Under the pieces are notes generated by a model. The model did not search any database. It had not been told where the DNA came from and saw only the letters and a program-made list of their open reading frames with translations. From the NCBI GenBank assembly GCA_001769925.1, contig MEPT01000126.1, forward strand, positions 6,973-15,358: 8,386 bases of DNA, written 5' to 3'. This document shows, one piece after another, positions 1-6,534 of the stretch (its first letter is position 1; every line of letters starts with the position of its first letter). Origin of the DNA: Bdellovibrionales bacterium RBG_16_40_8. GTDB taxonomy: Bacteria > Bdellovibrionota > Bdellovibrionia > Bdellovibrionales > UBA1609. The translations under genes and the position numbers were made by a program.

Positions 1-817
1 GAATAACTTTTTTATTCACTAGCTCACCAAGTCCCTCTGCCACAAAACCTTTCATTGCGACCTTAATAATTCTATCTTCAAGAGAATGAAAAGTAATTAC
101 TAAAAGTCGCCCCTTGGGCGTAAGAGCCTTAACCATTTTTGGCAGCGCTTCTTTAACTTTCGCCAACTCTTGGTTTACCTCTAGTCGCAGTGCCAAAAAA
201 TAATTTGTTGCCGGGTGATGGCCCTTCTGTCGCCAACCTTCGCTACGCTCAATTAGTGAAGAAAGTTCTTGTGTGTTTGAAAAAACCCTTTCTTTTCGCG
301 CTTCTATAATTTTTTTTGTTACGCGAAATGGGCTACGCACCTCGCCCAAATTATGAAATAAATCATTTAACTCTTTTTCGCTCCAACCATTTATTATGTC
401 TGCTGCTGTTATATTTAACGTGCGGTCCATGCGCATATCTAGAGGACCTTCGTGATAAAAACTAAATCCCCTATGACCTTCGTCAAGTTGCGGAGAACTT
501 ACACCTAAGTCTAGTAGAAAACCGACTATAGGCTCGTTTATATTTTTATGACTCATAAGTTCTGAGAAATTATTGAAATTGCCATGCACAAACATTAGCC
601 GGCCAGACTTTACATCACCTGAAAAATCACGAGTTCCTAAAGCGATAGCCTCTTCATCACAATCGATTGCAAAAATTTTAAAATCCGGCCTTACACGCAT
701 TATTTCTTGCGCGTGCCCACCACGGCCAAAAGTAGCATCGACGAATACCCCGCCTGATACAGAAATTTCTTTTACTTTTTCAATAACTGCTTCAAGCAGA
801 ACTGGCACATGCTTCAT
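1..817 (-). CDS. rsmH: 16S rRNA (cytosine(1402)-N(4))-methyltransferase RsmH, C-terminus cut by window edge
   Basis: An open frame of 272 codons runs from an ATG at 817 off the left edge without a stop. RsmH (MraW) uses S-adenosylmethionine to N4-methylate C1402 of 16S rRNA in the ribosomal P site, in the cytoplasm. Visible family motifs are DATFGRGGHA (residues 27-36, SAM-binding motif I), AIDCDEEAI (50-58), DLGVSSPQLD (103-112), RGFSF and PLDMRMD (116-131), a variant of the GEER motif reading GEVR (158-161), HPATNYFLALRLEVNQEL (201-218) and ITFHSLEDRIIK (241-252). The family is usually about 310 residues, so about 40 are missing. The start overlaps the mraZ stop as ATGA, implying translational coupling and transcription from the mraZ promoter. 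Identification is secure from these motifs. Confidence 0.97.
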   Translation of the reverse strand, partial: MKHVPVLLEAVIEKVKEISVSGGVFVDATFGRGGHAQEIMRVRPDFKIFAIDCDEEAIALGTRDFSGDVKSGRLMFVHGNFNNFSELMSHKNINEPIVGFLLDLGVSSPQLDEGHRGFSFYHEGPLDMRMDRTLNITAADIINGWSEKELNDLFHNLGEVRSPFRVTKKIIEARKERVFSNTQELSSLIERSEGWRQKGHHPATNYFLALRLEVNQELAKVKEALPKMVKALTPKGRLLVITFHSLEDRIIKVAMKGFVAEGLGELVNKKVI

Positions 818-1275
818 TTGTTATTCTCATCAAGATCGGCAATTACGCTCACAATTCTTTCATAATCTTTTTCAATTTGGCCAAAAAGCGTCTGCCAATT
901 TTTAGCGCTCCAAATTTCTATTTTATGACCCATGCCTACAAGCACTATATTTTGCTCAAATACCGAATACTCTCGCAGATGCTGAGGTATCAAAACTCGC
1001 CCCTGCGCATCAAGCGAACAACTCTCACCACTTGAGAGATAAAATCTCTGAAACACTTGAACCTCAGGCTTTAGTCTAGGCATATGGGCTATTTTTTTCT
1101 CTAATTTTTTCCACTCATTTTGAGGGTACAAATCAAGAAAGTGATAGCCTTTATATAGATTATTGGTGATAAAAACTGTGGCCGCAGAGCCCAGCGCCTT
1201 ACTAAATGCAGTTGGCAAACTAATTCTACCCTTTGGATCAATTTTAATATGCGCGCGACCACGCAGTGTCGTCAT
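814..1275 (-). CDS. mraZ: MraZ, AbrB-fold transcriptional regulator of the dcw cluster
   Basis: MraZ is a DNA-binding, ring-forming protein that regulates its own division/cell-wall operon. The protein has the expected tandem SpoVT-AbrB repeats, each with the DxxxR signature: DPKGR at residues 13-17 followed by ISLP, and DAQGR at 89-93 followed by VLIP. At 153 residues the length is usual. The ATG at 1275 is preferred over the longer start at 1317. An AGGAAGG ribosome-binding site lies 5 nt upstream of it, and the resulting N-terminus (MTTLRGR) lines up with the usual MFRGE start. The 14 extra residues of the longer form look like untranslated leader. The stop overlaps the rsmH start, the classic mraZ-rsmH order. 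Operator-like repeats lie about 90 nt upstream, consistent with autoregulation. Confidence 0.95.
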   Translation of the reverse strand: MTTLRGRAHIKIDPKGRISLPTAFSKALGSAATVFITNNLYKGYHFLDLYPQNEWKKLEKKIAHMPRLKPEVQVFQRFYLSSGESCSLDAQGRVLIPQHLREYSVFEQNIVLVGMGHKIEIWSAKNWQTLFGQIEKDYERIVSVIADLDENNK

Positions 1276-1280
1276 CCTGA

Positions 1281-1287
1281 CCTTCCT
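1281..1287 (-). promoter_or_regulatory. Ribosome-binding site of mraZ
   Basis: AGGAAGG on the minus strand, followed by a 5-nt spacer and the ATG at 1275. It is a strong Shine-Dalgarno match and decides the mraZ start. The ATGs at 1317 and 1308 have no comparable site. Confidence 0.8.
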
Positions 1288-1322
1288 AAAAATATGAAGC
1301 CCCTCCATGGGCCCCACGGGTT

Positions 1323-1331
1323 GAAAGTGGA
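1323..1331 (+). repeat. Fourth, inverted copy of the MraZ-box core
   Basis: GAAAGTGGA on the plus strand repeats the core of the 1366-1395 array in the opposite orientation. Its GAAAGTGG pairs with CCACTTTC at 1369-1376, giving an 8-bp inverted repeat around about 38 bases. It could be an additional MraZ half-site inside the mraZ leader, or chance. No clear sigma-70 promoter could be fixed for mraZ in this stretch: a TTGCAA lies on the minus strand at 1351-1346 without a well-spaced -10. Confidence 0.35.
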
Positions 1332-1365
1332 CCTAATACCAACCCTTGCAAATTGATTTTAGGTT

Positions 1366-1395
1366 TTTCCACTTTCTTCCACTTATTTCCACTTT
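1366..1395 (-). promoter_or_regulatory. Probable MraZ operator: three 10-bp direct repeats
   Basis: On the minus strand three exact 10-base units are joined head to tail: AAAGTGGAAA (1395-1386), TAAGTGGAAG (1385-1376) and AAAGTGGAAA (1375-1366). The first and third are identical, and the core AAGTGGAA is invariant. A 10-bp period puts all copies on one face of the helix. MraZ orthologues are known to bind tandem short repeats with this spacing: TGGGN units with 5-nt gaps in E. coli and AAAGTG-type units in mollicutes. The position, about 90 nt upstream of mraZ, is inferred to make this the autoregulatory box. The array also sits only 24 nt from the divergent start at 1420. Confidence 0.75.
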
Positions 1396-1405
1396 ACCAT
1401 ATGGT
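1396..1405. repeat. 10-bp palindrome ACCATATGGT next to the MraZ box
   Basis: A perfect 10-bp palindrome directly abuts the operator-like array and ends 14 nt before the start of the zinc-ribbon gene. It may be a small regulatory site or coincidental. Nothing else supports a role. Confidence 0.3.
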
Positions 1406-1419
1406 GGGGTTGCGTCAAG

Positions 1420-2394
1420 ATGTATGTGATGATTCATGAATGTCCAAAATGTGGGTTTGTTCAGCCAAAAGACCGCTATTGCGCCAACTGCGGGCTCGAT
1501 ATCGATTCTTATAAACCGGCCCCCGATTCGCTTTTCGTCAAGCTTTCTAAAAATACCGGTTTACAAATTGCCTTGGTGATTGTGCTAGTATCCTCATTAG
1601 GAATTTTTATTTTTCTTAGCCAAAAGAATGAGCTTGAAACACATCAAAACCAAGCCCTGCAAACTTTAGATGCACCCAACACTGGTAAACCAGTAAAAAA
1701 AATTCCGGCTAAAGTAATAGTTTCGAAAAATCCGGTAACAAACATACCATCACCACCCGAAGAAGACGGGCTAGCGGATAAAAATTCGAACGTGCTACCG
1801 CAAGACGCAGAAGCTTCACCGCTAGCAATCAAGCCCACCGAGCGCCTTAGTAAAGAGCTAATTATAAATTTCGTCGAGGCCTCAACGGCGTTACTACAAC
1901 AGCTTGCCAATGAAGGCCAAATCCTAAACGAAACTGCTCAACGGCGCGCATTTATCCATAAGAGATTTGAATCTCTTAATAAGTTAAAAGATCGAGATCT
2001 AGATTTTAAAATATTGCCTGGTGGCCGTAAGCAGGCAATACAGGTTAACTCGCCAGCTTCTTTTGATTTTTCACATGCAGCAGTAAATAACGAGGATATC
2101 GGATTTAATATTGAATTCACCGCTACAAGTAACACCGAATCAACCATAGAACTAAATCTGGTCGGCCTACTAAATTTGAAGGGCGAGGGCAATTCTTCTG
2201 TGGCTAACCAAGAATTTACCGGCAATTACGTATTTTCTCCAAATAGCACACTTGTTCTCGTAGGATTTCTGCCGCGTCAACCCATCCGAGAGGAAGATCA
2301 TAGCACTTTTTCTAACACACCGCTTGTAATATTCGAATCCCTACAATTTTTAAGCGGGCAGACTGATTTTGCCGTTTTCGTCGATGCTCGATAG
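1420..2394 (+). CDS. Zinc-ribbon single-pass membrane protein of unknown function
   Basis: I do not recognise a named family for this 324-residue protein. The N-terminus carries a short zinc ribbon, CPKCG at residues 8-12 and CANCG at 21-25, able to hold one Zn(II) through four cysteines. One hydrophobic helix follows at about 47-66. Next come a Pro/Lys/Asn-rich low-complexity linker (about 69-140), a probably helical stretch (about 141-190), and a beta-rich C-terminal region (about 195-324) with hydrophobic strands such as STLVLVGFL. The topology is probably ribbon in the cytoplasm and C-terminal region in the periplasm. The C-terminal region faintly recalls secretin-type beta domains, but this is too weak for a call. 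The start could be 1420 or 1429; both leave the ribbon intact, and neither has a good Shine-Dalgarno site. It is divergent from mraZ and shares its regulatory gap. Confidence 0.8.
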   Translation: MYVMIHECPKCGFVQPKDRYCANCGLDIDSYKPAPDSLFVKLSKNTGLQIALVIVLVSSLGIFIFLSQKNELETHQNQALQTLDAPNTGKPVKKIPAKVIVSKNPVTNIPSPPEEDGLADKNSNVLPQDAEASPLAIKPTERLSKELIINFVEASTALLQQLANEGQILNETAQRRAFIHKRFESLNKLKDRDLDFKILPGGRKQAIQVNSPASFDFSHAAVNNEDIGFNIEFTATSNTESTIELNLVGLLNLKGEGNSSVANQEFTGNYVFSPNSTLVLVGFLPRQPIREEDHSTFSNTPLVIFESLQFLSGQTDFAVFVDAR

Positions 2395-2404
2395 ACAGAA
2401 TCAG

Positions 2405-2436
2405 TAGAAAACCCTTGCCTTTACCAGTGTTTTCTA
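2405..2436. repeat. 8-bp inverted repeat between the zinc-ribbon gene and hpt
   Basis: TAGAAAAC (2405-2412) and GTTTTCTA (2429-2436) are perfect inverted copies around a 16-nt loop. The stem is AT-rich and no clean run of T follows, so it is a poor rho-independent terminator. It could be a weak attenuator or a protein-binding site. Confidence 0.35.
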
Positions 2437-2452
2437 TGAAATTTGTCTTTCA

Positions 2453-2983
2453 ATGGATAAGCTTCGTCTCAAAACTATTTTAACTGAAAAAGCCATTCAA
2501 AAGCGTATTGCCGAAATGGGGGCAACACTTACTGATAAACTCAAAGGCAAACAAGTTGTCGCCATTTGTATTCTAAAAGGCTCGTTTGTTTTTTTCTCTG
2601 ATCTTATTCGTAGTATTGAATGCGACATGGTTTGTGAATTTATGGGATTATCAAGTTATCAAAATCAATCGTCTTCTTCAGGAGAAGTTAAGCTTACTCT
2701 CGATCTAAACTCTACAATTGAGGGTAAGCATGTGTTGCTGGTCGAAGACATTATCGATACTGGCATCACGATGAATTATCTGCAGAAAATATTAGAGCCG
2801 CGCAAGCCCGCCGGAGTTATCACAGCAACGCTTCTTCATAAGCCTGATGCTAAAAAAGTAGATTGCCATATTGATCTAGTTGGCTTCAAAATTCCTAATG
2901 AGTTTGTCGTCGGGTATGGCATGGATTACCAAAATCGCTATCGTCACCTGCCTTATATCGCGCAGGTTGAAAATTTAAACTAA
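2453..2983 (+). CDS. hpt: Hypoxanthine phosphoribosyltransferase
   Basis: A 176-residue type I phosphoribosyltransferase of normal family length. It converts hypoxanthine (and usually guanine) plus PRPP to IMP or GMP in purine salvage, in the cytoplasm. The PRPP-binding loop VLLVEDIIDTGIT spans residues 94-106 with the paired acidic residues E98 and D99. ILKGSFVF at 40-47 is the conserved PRTase segment containing the LKG cis-peptide. LLHKPDAKK (127-135), VGFKIPNEFVVGYGMDY (143-159) and the terminal NRYRHLPYIA (161-170) form the purine-binding hood. The ATG at 2453 fits the family N-terminus, but no Shine-Dalgarno sequence precedes it. It lies 58 nt downstream of the zinc-ribbon gene and 45 nt upstream of lspA, same strand. 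Cotranscription is possible but not shown. Confidence 0.96.
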   Translation: MDKLRLKTILTEKAIQKRIAEMGATLTDKLKGKQVVAICILKGSFVFFSDLIRSIECDMVCEFMGLSSYQNQSSSSGEVKLTLDLNSTIEGKHVLLVEDIIDTGITMNYLQKILEPRKPAGVITATLLHKPDAKKVDCHIDLVGFKIPNEFVVGYGMDYQNRYRHLPYIAQVENLN

Positions 2984-3028
2984 ACAATATAGCTTGCCTT
3001 TTGTTCATAGATTTTATCTCATACTACA

Positions 3029-3952
3029 ATGACTCGAAGAGATTGGTATTTTAATTTATGCACTGTCGCGAGTATATGGGGCATTGACACACTAACAAAG
3101 TGGCTCGCCGTAGAGCACATTAAAGGTGTTCGTTTTTTCGGACCATTCGGGTTTGTCCTACACTATAATCCAGGCGCTATGCTAGGCACTTTTGCTGATC
3201 TACCCCCAATATTAAGAATTGTATCTTTATCAACAGGCGGCATGTTTTTATGCTTTATTTATTTAGCTATTCAGCATTTAATTTCTCATAAAGCAACACA
3301 CTTACGCTTCGGAATGTCTATCTTACTCGGCGGCATTCTTGGTAATGTCACAGATAGAATTGTTCGTGGCGCTGTAACAGATTTTCTTTTAATTGGTTCA
3401 CTGCAAAGATCTACCCCGGCGTTTAACGTAGCAGATGCTGTGCAATGGGTTGGGTATGGACTTATTATATACTCGCTTATAAAAGATGGAAGCCTCTTTT
3501 GGCCAGAGAAAAACTTTCGTCGGTCGCTCTGGGTTAATCCAATTTTTCAAGTTAAGTATCTCGCTACTCTATTTGCTATTGGCTTAGGCTTTGTAACTAT
3601 TAGCGGGGTATTTTTCTATACTTATTTAAAAGTTACTATAGATGCCCTTGTAATAGGTACCGCAAGTGAAATAGAGCGAAAATTTTTAACTCCTTTTTTT
3701 ATTACATATATTATTATAGCAATTGGTTTTTTATTAACCCTCTATATTGTGGGCAGAAGACTGTCGCACCGTACAGCTGGACCTCTTTATGCTTTTGAAA
3801 AATTTCTTGAAGATTTACTATCTGGCAAAGACCGCGAGCTGCGTTTACGTGCCGGCGACGAATTTCAACATTTAGAAGAGCTTTCACAGCGCTTAAGAGT
3901 CAACTTCAAGCAACGCGCAGAAAACGAAGCAACTAAAACCTTGCCGCCTTAA
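3029..3952 (+). CDS. lspA: Signal peptidase II (LspA) with C-terminal two-helix and HAMP-like extension
   Basis: Residues 1-152 are a four-helix lipoprotein signal peptidase, which cleaves prolipoproteins just before the lipid-modified cysteine in the inner membrane. Family marks are DTLTKW (20-25), HYNPGAMLGTF (45-55), GGILGNVTDR (101-110), and the two catalytic aspartates in VTDF (D118) and FNVADA (D136). A usual LspA is about 160-170 residues; this one has 307 in a single uninterrupted frame. The extra part has two more predicted membrane helices (about 176-200 and 221-242) with a short loop between. A HAMP-like segment follows at about 243-293, with SHRTAGPL at 246-253 and GDEFQHLEEL at 276-285, then a short charged tail. 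Predicted topology puts the HAMP part in the cytoplasm. No Shine-Dalgarno site precedes the ATG. The 3' end overlaps the convergent exonuclease gene by 20 bp. Confidence 0.93.
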   Translation: MTRRDWYFNLCTVASIWGIDTLTKWLAVEHIKGVRFFGPFGFVLHYNPGAMLGTFADLPPILRIVSLSTGGMFLCFIYLAIQHLISHKATHLRFGMSILLGGILGNVTDRIVRGAVTDFLLIGSLQRSTPAFNVADAVQWVGYGLIIYSLIKDGSLFWPEKNFRRSLWVNPIFQVKYLATLFAIGLGFVTISGVFFYTYLKVTIDALVIGTASEIERKFLTPFFITYIIIAIGFLLTLYIVGRRLSHRTAGPLYAFEKFLEDLLSGKDRELRLRAGDEFQHLEELSQRLRVNFKQRAENEATKTLPP

Positions 3953-4748
3953 TTTTTTTTAAGAAATATCTTTTTGGTATTTGATCTTGTTCTTCTTTTG
4001 CAACTAAATAGTCATCAAGAGGGTTGCGTACAAGACCAATCGGAAAAACCGTTCTTGCCTCACCAGGCCTAGACCCACCCATGTAAACGATTTGTACCAT
4101 TTCACGGTTTTTTATGGCTTTAATAACTGTTGCAAAAACTGAATTGGCCTTTAATGGCTCAATAGTATAATCGCTCCACAACAGTCTCACTCCCTGATAA
4201 TCAAGTAGTCCAGCAATAGACTGGTCTTGTGATTTTGTAAATGTTTTCATACCAATTTCGAGACAGGCCTTAGCATCATCAAAAGCACGATGGGCTTGAC
4301 CTTTTTCAAGTTCAAAAAACTCAATGAGTGTTTGCAATTTATGGTTTTTAGATTCAGGGTATGCTTTGCGTGAAAGTAGGCTGCTACAAAACACCGGATT
4401 TTTCGGAAGCGGCAAATTAATACGCTCAAATTCAGGCGCTAAAAATCCCATATCGAACGGCGCATGATGTGCGATCATATAGGCATCACCAATAAAGTTA
4501 CTTAGTTGTTTAATTCCCTGAGCAATTTTTGGCGCGCCAACTAGCATTTCATTGGTAATATTATGTATAGCTATAACTTCTTTAGACATTGGCCGTGACG
4601 TAGTAACAAAACTTTGCATTGAATCAACTATTTTATTGTCACGCCACTTAACAGCCGCAATTTCACAAATTTCTGCCTCTAGGGGGTATTTACCAGAAGT
4701 TTCTAAATCAAAACCGACAAGCGTTACCTCACGCCAAGAAATTCTCAT
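3933..4748 (-). CDS. DEDDh 3'-5' exonuclease (DnaQ-like) fused to a C-terminal WYL-type domain
   Basis: A 271-residue protein. The N-terminal half is a DnaQ/RNase T-type exonuclease that removes nucleotides from 3' ends using two metal ions. ExoI is FDLETSG (D14, E16), ExoII is HHAPFD (94-99, D99), and ExoIII is HRAFDD (153-158, H153 and D158), so all DEDDh residues are present. Residues about 203-271 look like a WYL domain: AIKNREMVQIVY, then an arginine and PIGLV, then DYLVAKE and a final RYFLKKI. WYL domains are known as sensor or nucleic-acid-binding modules, mostly in HTH regulators. The start ATG overlaps the motB stop by one base (TAATG), so it is translationally coupled to the stator genes. 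It is not the replicative epsilon subunit by any visible evidence; a repair or RNA-processing role is equally possible. Confidence 0.9.
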   Translation of the reverse strand: MRISWREVTLVGFDLETSGKYPLEAEICEIAAVKWRDNKIVDSMQSFVTTSRPMSKEVIAIHNITNEMLVGAPKIAQGIKQLSNFIGDAYMIAHHAPFDMGFLAPEFERINLPLPKNPVFCSSLLSRKAYPESKNHKLQTLIEFFELEKGQAHRAFDDAKACLEIGMKTFTKSQDQSIAGLLDYQGVRLLWSDYTIEPLKANSVFATVIKAIKNREMVQIVYMGGSRPGEARTVFPIGLVRNPLDDYLVAKEEQDQIPKRYFLKKIKAARF

Positions 4749-5638
4749 TACTTAGTGTGGCCCTCGGCTTTACGCGTAAGTTTATCTACAAAGTTATCAT
4801 AAACGTCGCGTGTTTCATCTATTTTAACATCGTACTTTTTATTTATATTATTTTTTGTTTCAAGTTTTTTTGGCGAATCTTTTTGCTTGATACGAAATTT
4901 CATGTATCCACGTGTGTCCTGCTTGCCTTTTACTAGCAAAGCTTTATCCGTAGACACTTTACCATAAAGATCAACGCTCTCTCTAACTATCCCCTGCTCG
5001 ACCTTATTCATTACAAAATCAAGCCGCTTTTCTGCAAGATTTCTGATTCGTGACTCACGCTCACTGTTTTCAAAAAACATATTAGAGTTTATATAAATAT
5101 TTGTATCTTTTAGGCCCTCAACAATTTGTCGTACATTCTCCATCGCTTCGGCAAACTGACCTATAGGCTCTGCAGAATCTTTTTTAAATAAATTATCCAT
5201 AGGTATATCAAATGTAATTTCATCGCTTGTAATTTCAATGTCGGCAGCGTAGGCACTTAGTTTATCAGCCAAAAATTGTTGCTGGATTTTTTTTATGCCC
5301 ATGTCCATAATGTTAGGTCTTTTGTCTACAGGCTTAACAAATTGCTCGAAGGCCTTTAATGGTTCATTAACCAGATCAAGAAATAATTTCTCGAGTGTCA
5401 GCTCTACGCCATAATTTGAGAAATTATATTCAATTATAGATGGGGTTGAGAAGTAATCTGCAACACTTTTTTTAACTTCATCACTCTGACCAACAAGCCA
5501 CATCACTAAAAAAAAAGCCATCATTGCGGTCATAAAATCAGCAAATGCTACCTTCCAAGAGCCGCCATGTGCACCAGCTGCTGCAATTGTTATTTTCTTA
5601 ATAACTATTGTTTGTGTCTTCTTATTTGCTGGTGGCAC
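4748..5638 (-). CDS. motB: Flagellar motor stator protein MotB, divergent OmpA-like domain
   Basis: MotB anchors the stator to peptidoglycan and, with MotA, forms the ion channel that drives the flagellum. Residues 16-26 match the N-terminal signature before the single membrane helix at about 31-50. [18 protein letters not shown] begins at residue 31 and contains the proton-binding aspartate D34. A plug-like amphipathic segment follows (about 53-66). The periplasmic region (about 133-250) corresponds to the OmpA-like domain, but the expected GHTD-type motif is absent; the matching segment reads [12 protein letters not shown] (182-193). [10 protein letters not shown] (200-209) loosely replaces the usual LSxxRAxxV. 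The tail (252-296) is rich in Lys and Asp. The start is GTG at 5638, supported by a GAGAGGA site, and lies 15 nt after the motA stop. Confidence 0.94.
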   Translation of the reverse strand: MPPANKKTQTIVIKKITIAAAGAHGGSWKVAFADFMTAMMAFFLVMWLVGQSDEVKKSVADYFSTPSIIEYNFSNYGVELTLEKLFLDLVNEPLKAFEQFVKPVDKRPNIMDMGIKKIQQQFLADKLSAYAADIEITSDEITFDIPMDNLFKKDSAEPIGQFAEAMENVRQIVEGLKDTNIYINSNMFFENSERESRIRNLAEKRLDFVMNKVEQGIVRESVDLYGKVSTDKALLVKGKQDTRGYMKFRIKQKDSPKKLETKNNINKKYDVKIDETRDVYDNFVDKLTRKAEGHTK

Positions 5639-5645
5639 CTTTAAG

Positions 5646-5652
5646 TCCTCTC
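5646..5652 (-). promoter_or_regulatory. Ribosome-binding site of motB
   Basis: GAGAGGA on the minus strand, 7 nt before a GTG codon. It overlaps the region just upstream of the motA stop's end and decides in favour of the GTG start at 5638. Confidence 0.75.
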
Positions 5653-5653
5653 A

Positions 5654-6514
5654 TTAGGCCGCTTTTTTAGTTTCTTTAGTCGCAACATCCATCTCTTCAA
5701 AAGTTGGGCGCTCTGACGGAAAAATACTGCGGCGGCCAAATTCAACGCAAACAATTGGCGGAGCACCACGCTGTAATGCTACAAGCGCTGCCTTTATCAC
5801 AGACAAAATTCTACCCTGATCTTCAATGTCAGAAGATATCTTTGCTCCAATTGGGCCAATGAAACCATAACACATTAAAACTCCAAGAAATGTACCTATA
5901 AGAGCCGCGCCCACAAGCTCACCGATTTTTTCAACACCAGCTGTTAAGTAGCTCATTGTGTGCACAACACCAAGAACCGCGGCCACAATGCCTAGCCCTG
6001 GCAACCCATCGGCTGTAGTTTGAATAGCGTGCTGAGCCTTATGCTCTGCTTGGTGCATAACCTTAATGTCGGTATCAAGAAGATCGTCTACATCATATTG
6101 TGATAAGTCTGCAGACAGCGTGACCTTCATGGTATCGCAAAGAAATTCAACAGCATGATGATTTTTTAAAAATGAAGGATAAGCCTTAAAAATTTCAGAG
6201 CTATTAGGCTCTTCTATATGTTTTTCAACGGCTTGCGGACCTTCTTTACGAAAAATTTGAAAAAGTTGAAACATCATTTGTAACAGCTCTAAGTAATCTT
6301 TTTTGGTTGGCCCCTTGCCGATTAAAGCAGCAATCGACATCTTTATGGATAATTTGACGGTAGTCATGCTGTTGGCTATGATAAATCCACCCAAAGACGC
6401 GCCACCTATAATCATAAATTCAAATGGCTGCCAAACAACGTGCATGTGACCGCCGCCCAGAATAAACCCACCAAACACGCAGACAATAACGATTAATCCA
6501 CCGATTATACCCAT
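5654..6514 (-). CDS. motA: Flagellar motor stator protein MotA
   Basis: MotA is the four-helix inner-membrane subunit that surrounds MotB and pushes on FliG through its cytoplasmic loop. The N-terminus MGIIGGLIVIVCVFGGFILG and the second helix at about 31-49 match the family. In the cytoplasmic loop, FRKEG (88-92) and E97 align with the charged torque residues R90 and E98 of E. coli MotA. The stretch DGLPGLGIVAAVLGVVHTM (169-187) opens the third helix with the conserved proline P172, and GFIGPIGAKI contains the second conserved proline P221. At 286 residues the length is normal. The start has AGAGG 5 nt upstream. It is the first gene of a motA-motB-exonuclease operon and is divergent from the hydrolase gene. 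Confidence 0.97.
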   Translation of the reverse strand: MGIIGGLIVIVCVFGGFILGGGHMHVVWQPFEFMIIGGASLGGFIIANSMTTVKLSIKMSIAALIGKGPTKKDYLELLQMMFQLFQIFRKEGPQAVEKHIEEPNSSEIFKAYPSFLKNHHAVEFLCDTMKVTLSADLSQYDVDDLLDTDIKVMHQAEHKAQHAIQTTADGLPGLGIVAAVLGVVHTMSYLTAGVEKIGELVGAALIGTFLGVLMCYGFIGPIGAKISSDIEDQGRILSVIKAALVALQRGAPPIVCVEFGRRSIFPSERPTFEEMDVATKETKKAA

Positions 6515-6534
6515 AAATACCTCTTCAAGTACTT

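Noticed and set aside
573..905. Plus-strand open frame of 110 codons across the rsmH/mraZ junction
   Set aside because: It lies antisense to two well-supported genes, has no recognisable motif, and its composition follows the opposite-strand codons.
1273..1317. Longer mraZ starting at 1317
   Set aside because: The strong AGGAAGG site and family alignment favour the ATG at 1275; the extra 14 residues have no counterpart in MraZ.
1644..2225. Two minus-strand open frames (88 and 95 codons) inside the zinc-ribbon gene
   Set aside because: Both are antisense shadows with Ser-rich, low-information translations and no ribosome site or family match.
2436..2483. Short plus-strand open frame of 15 codons overlapping the hpt start
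   Set aside because: It has no ribosome-binding site and its hydrophobic translation looks accidental; a leader peptide cannot be supported.
3948..3963. CTTAA-T6-TTAAG hairpin as a terminator at the lspA end
   Set aside because: The stem is five weak A/T-rich pairs with no GC core, too unstable for a rho-independent terminator.
4247..4755. Open frames within the exonuclease gene (minus 4247-4429, plus 4552-4755)
   Set aside because: They are out-of-frame or antisense to a gene with a complete catalytic signature.
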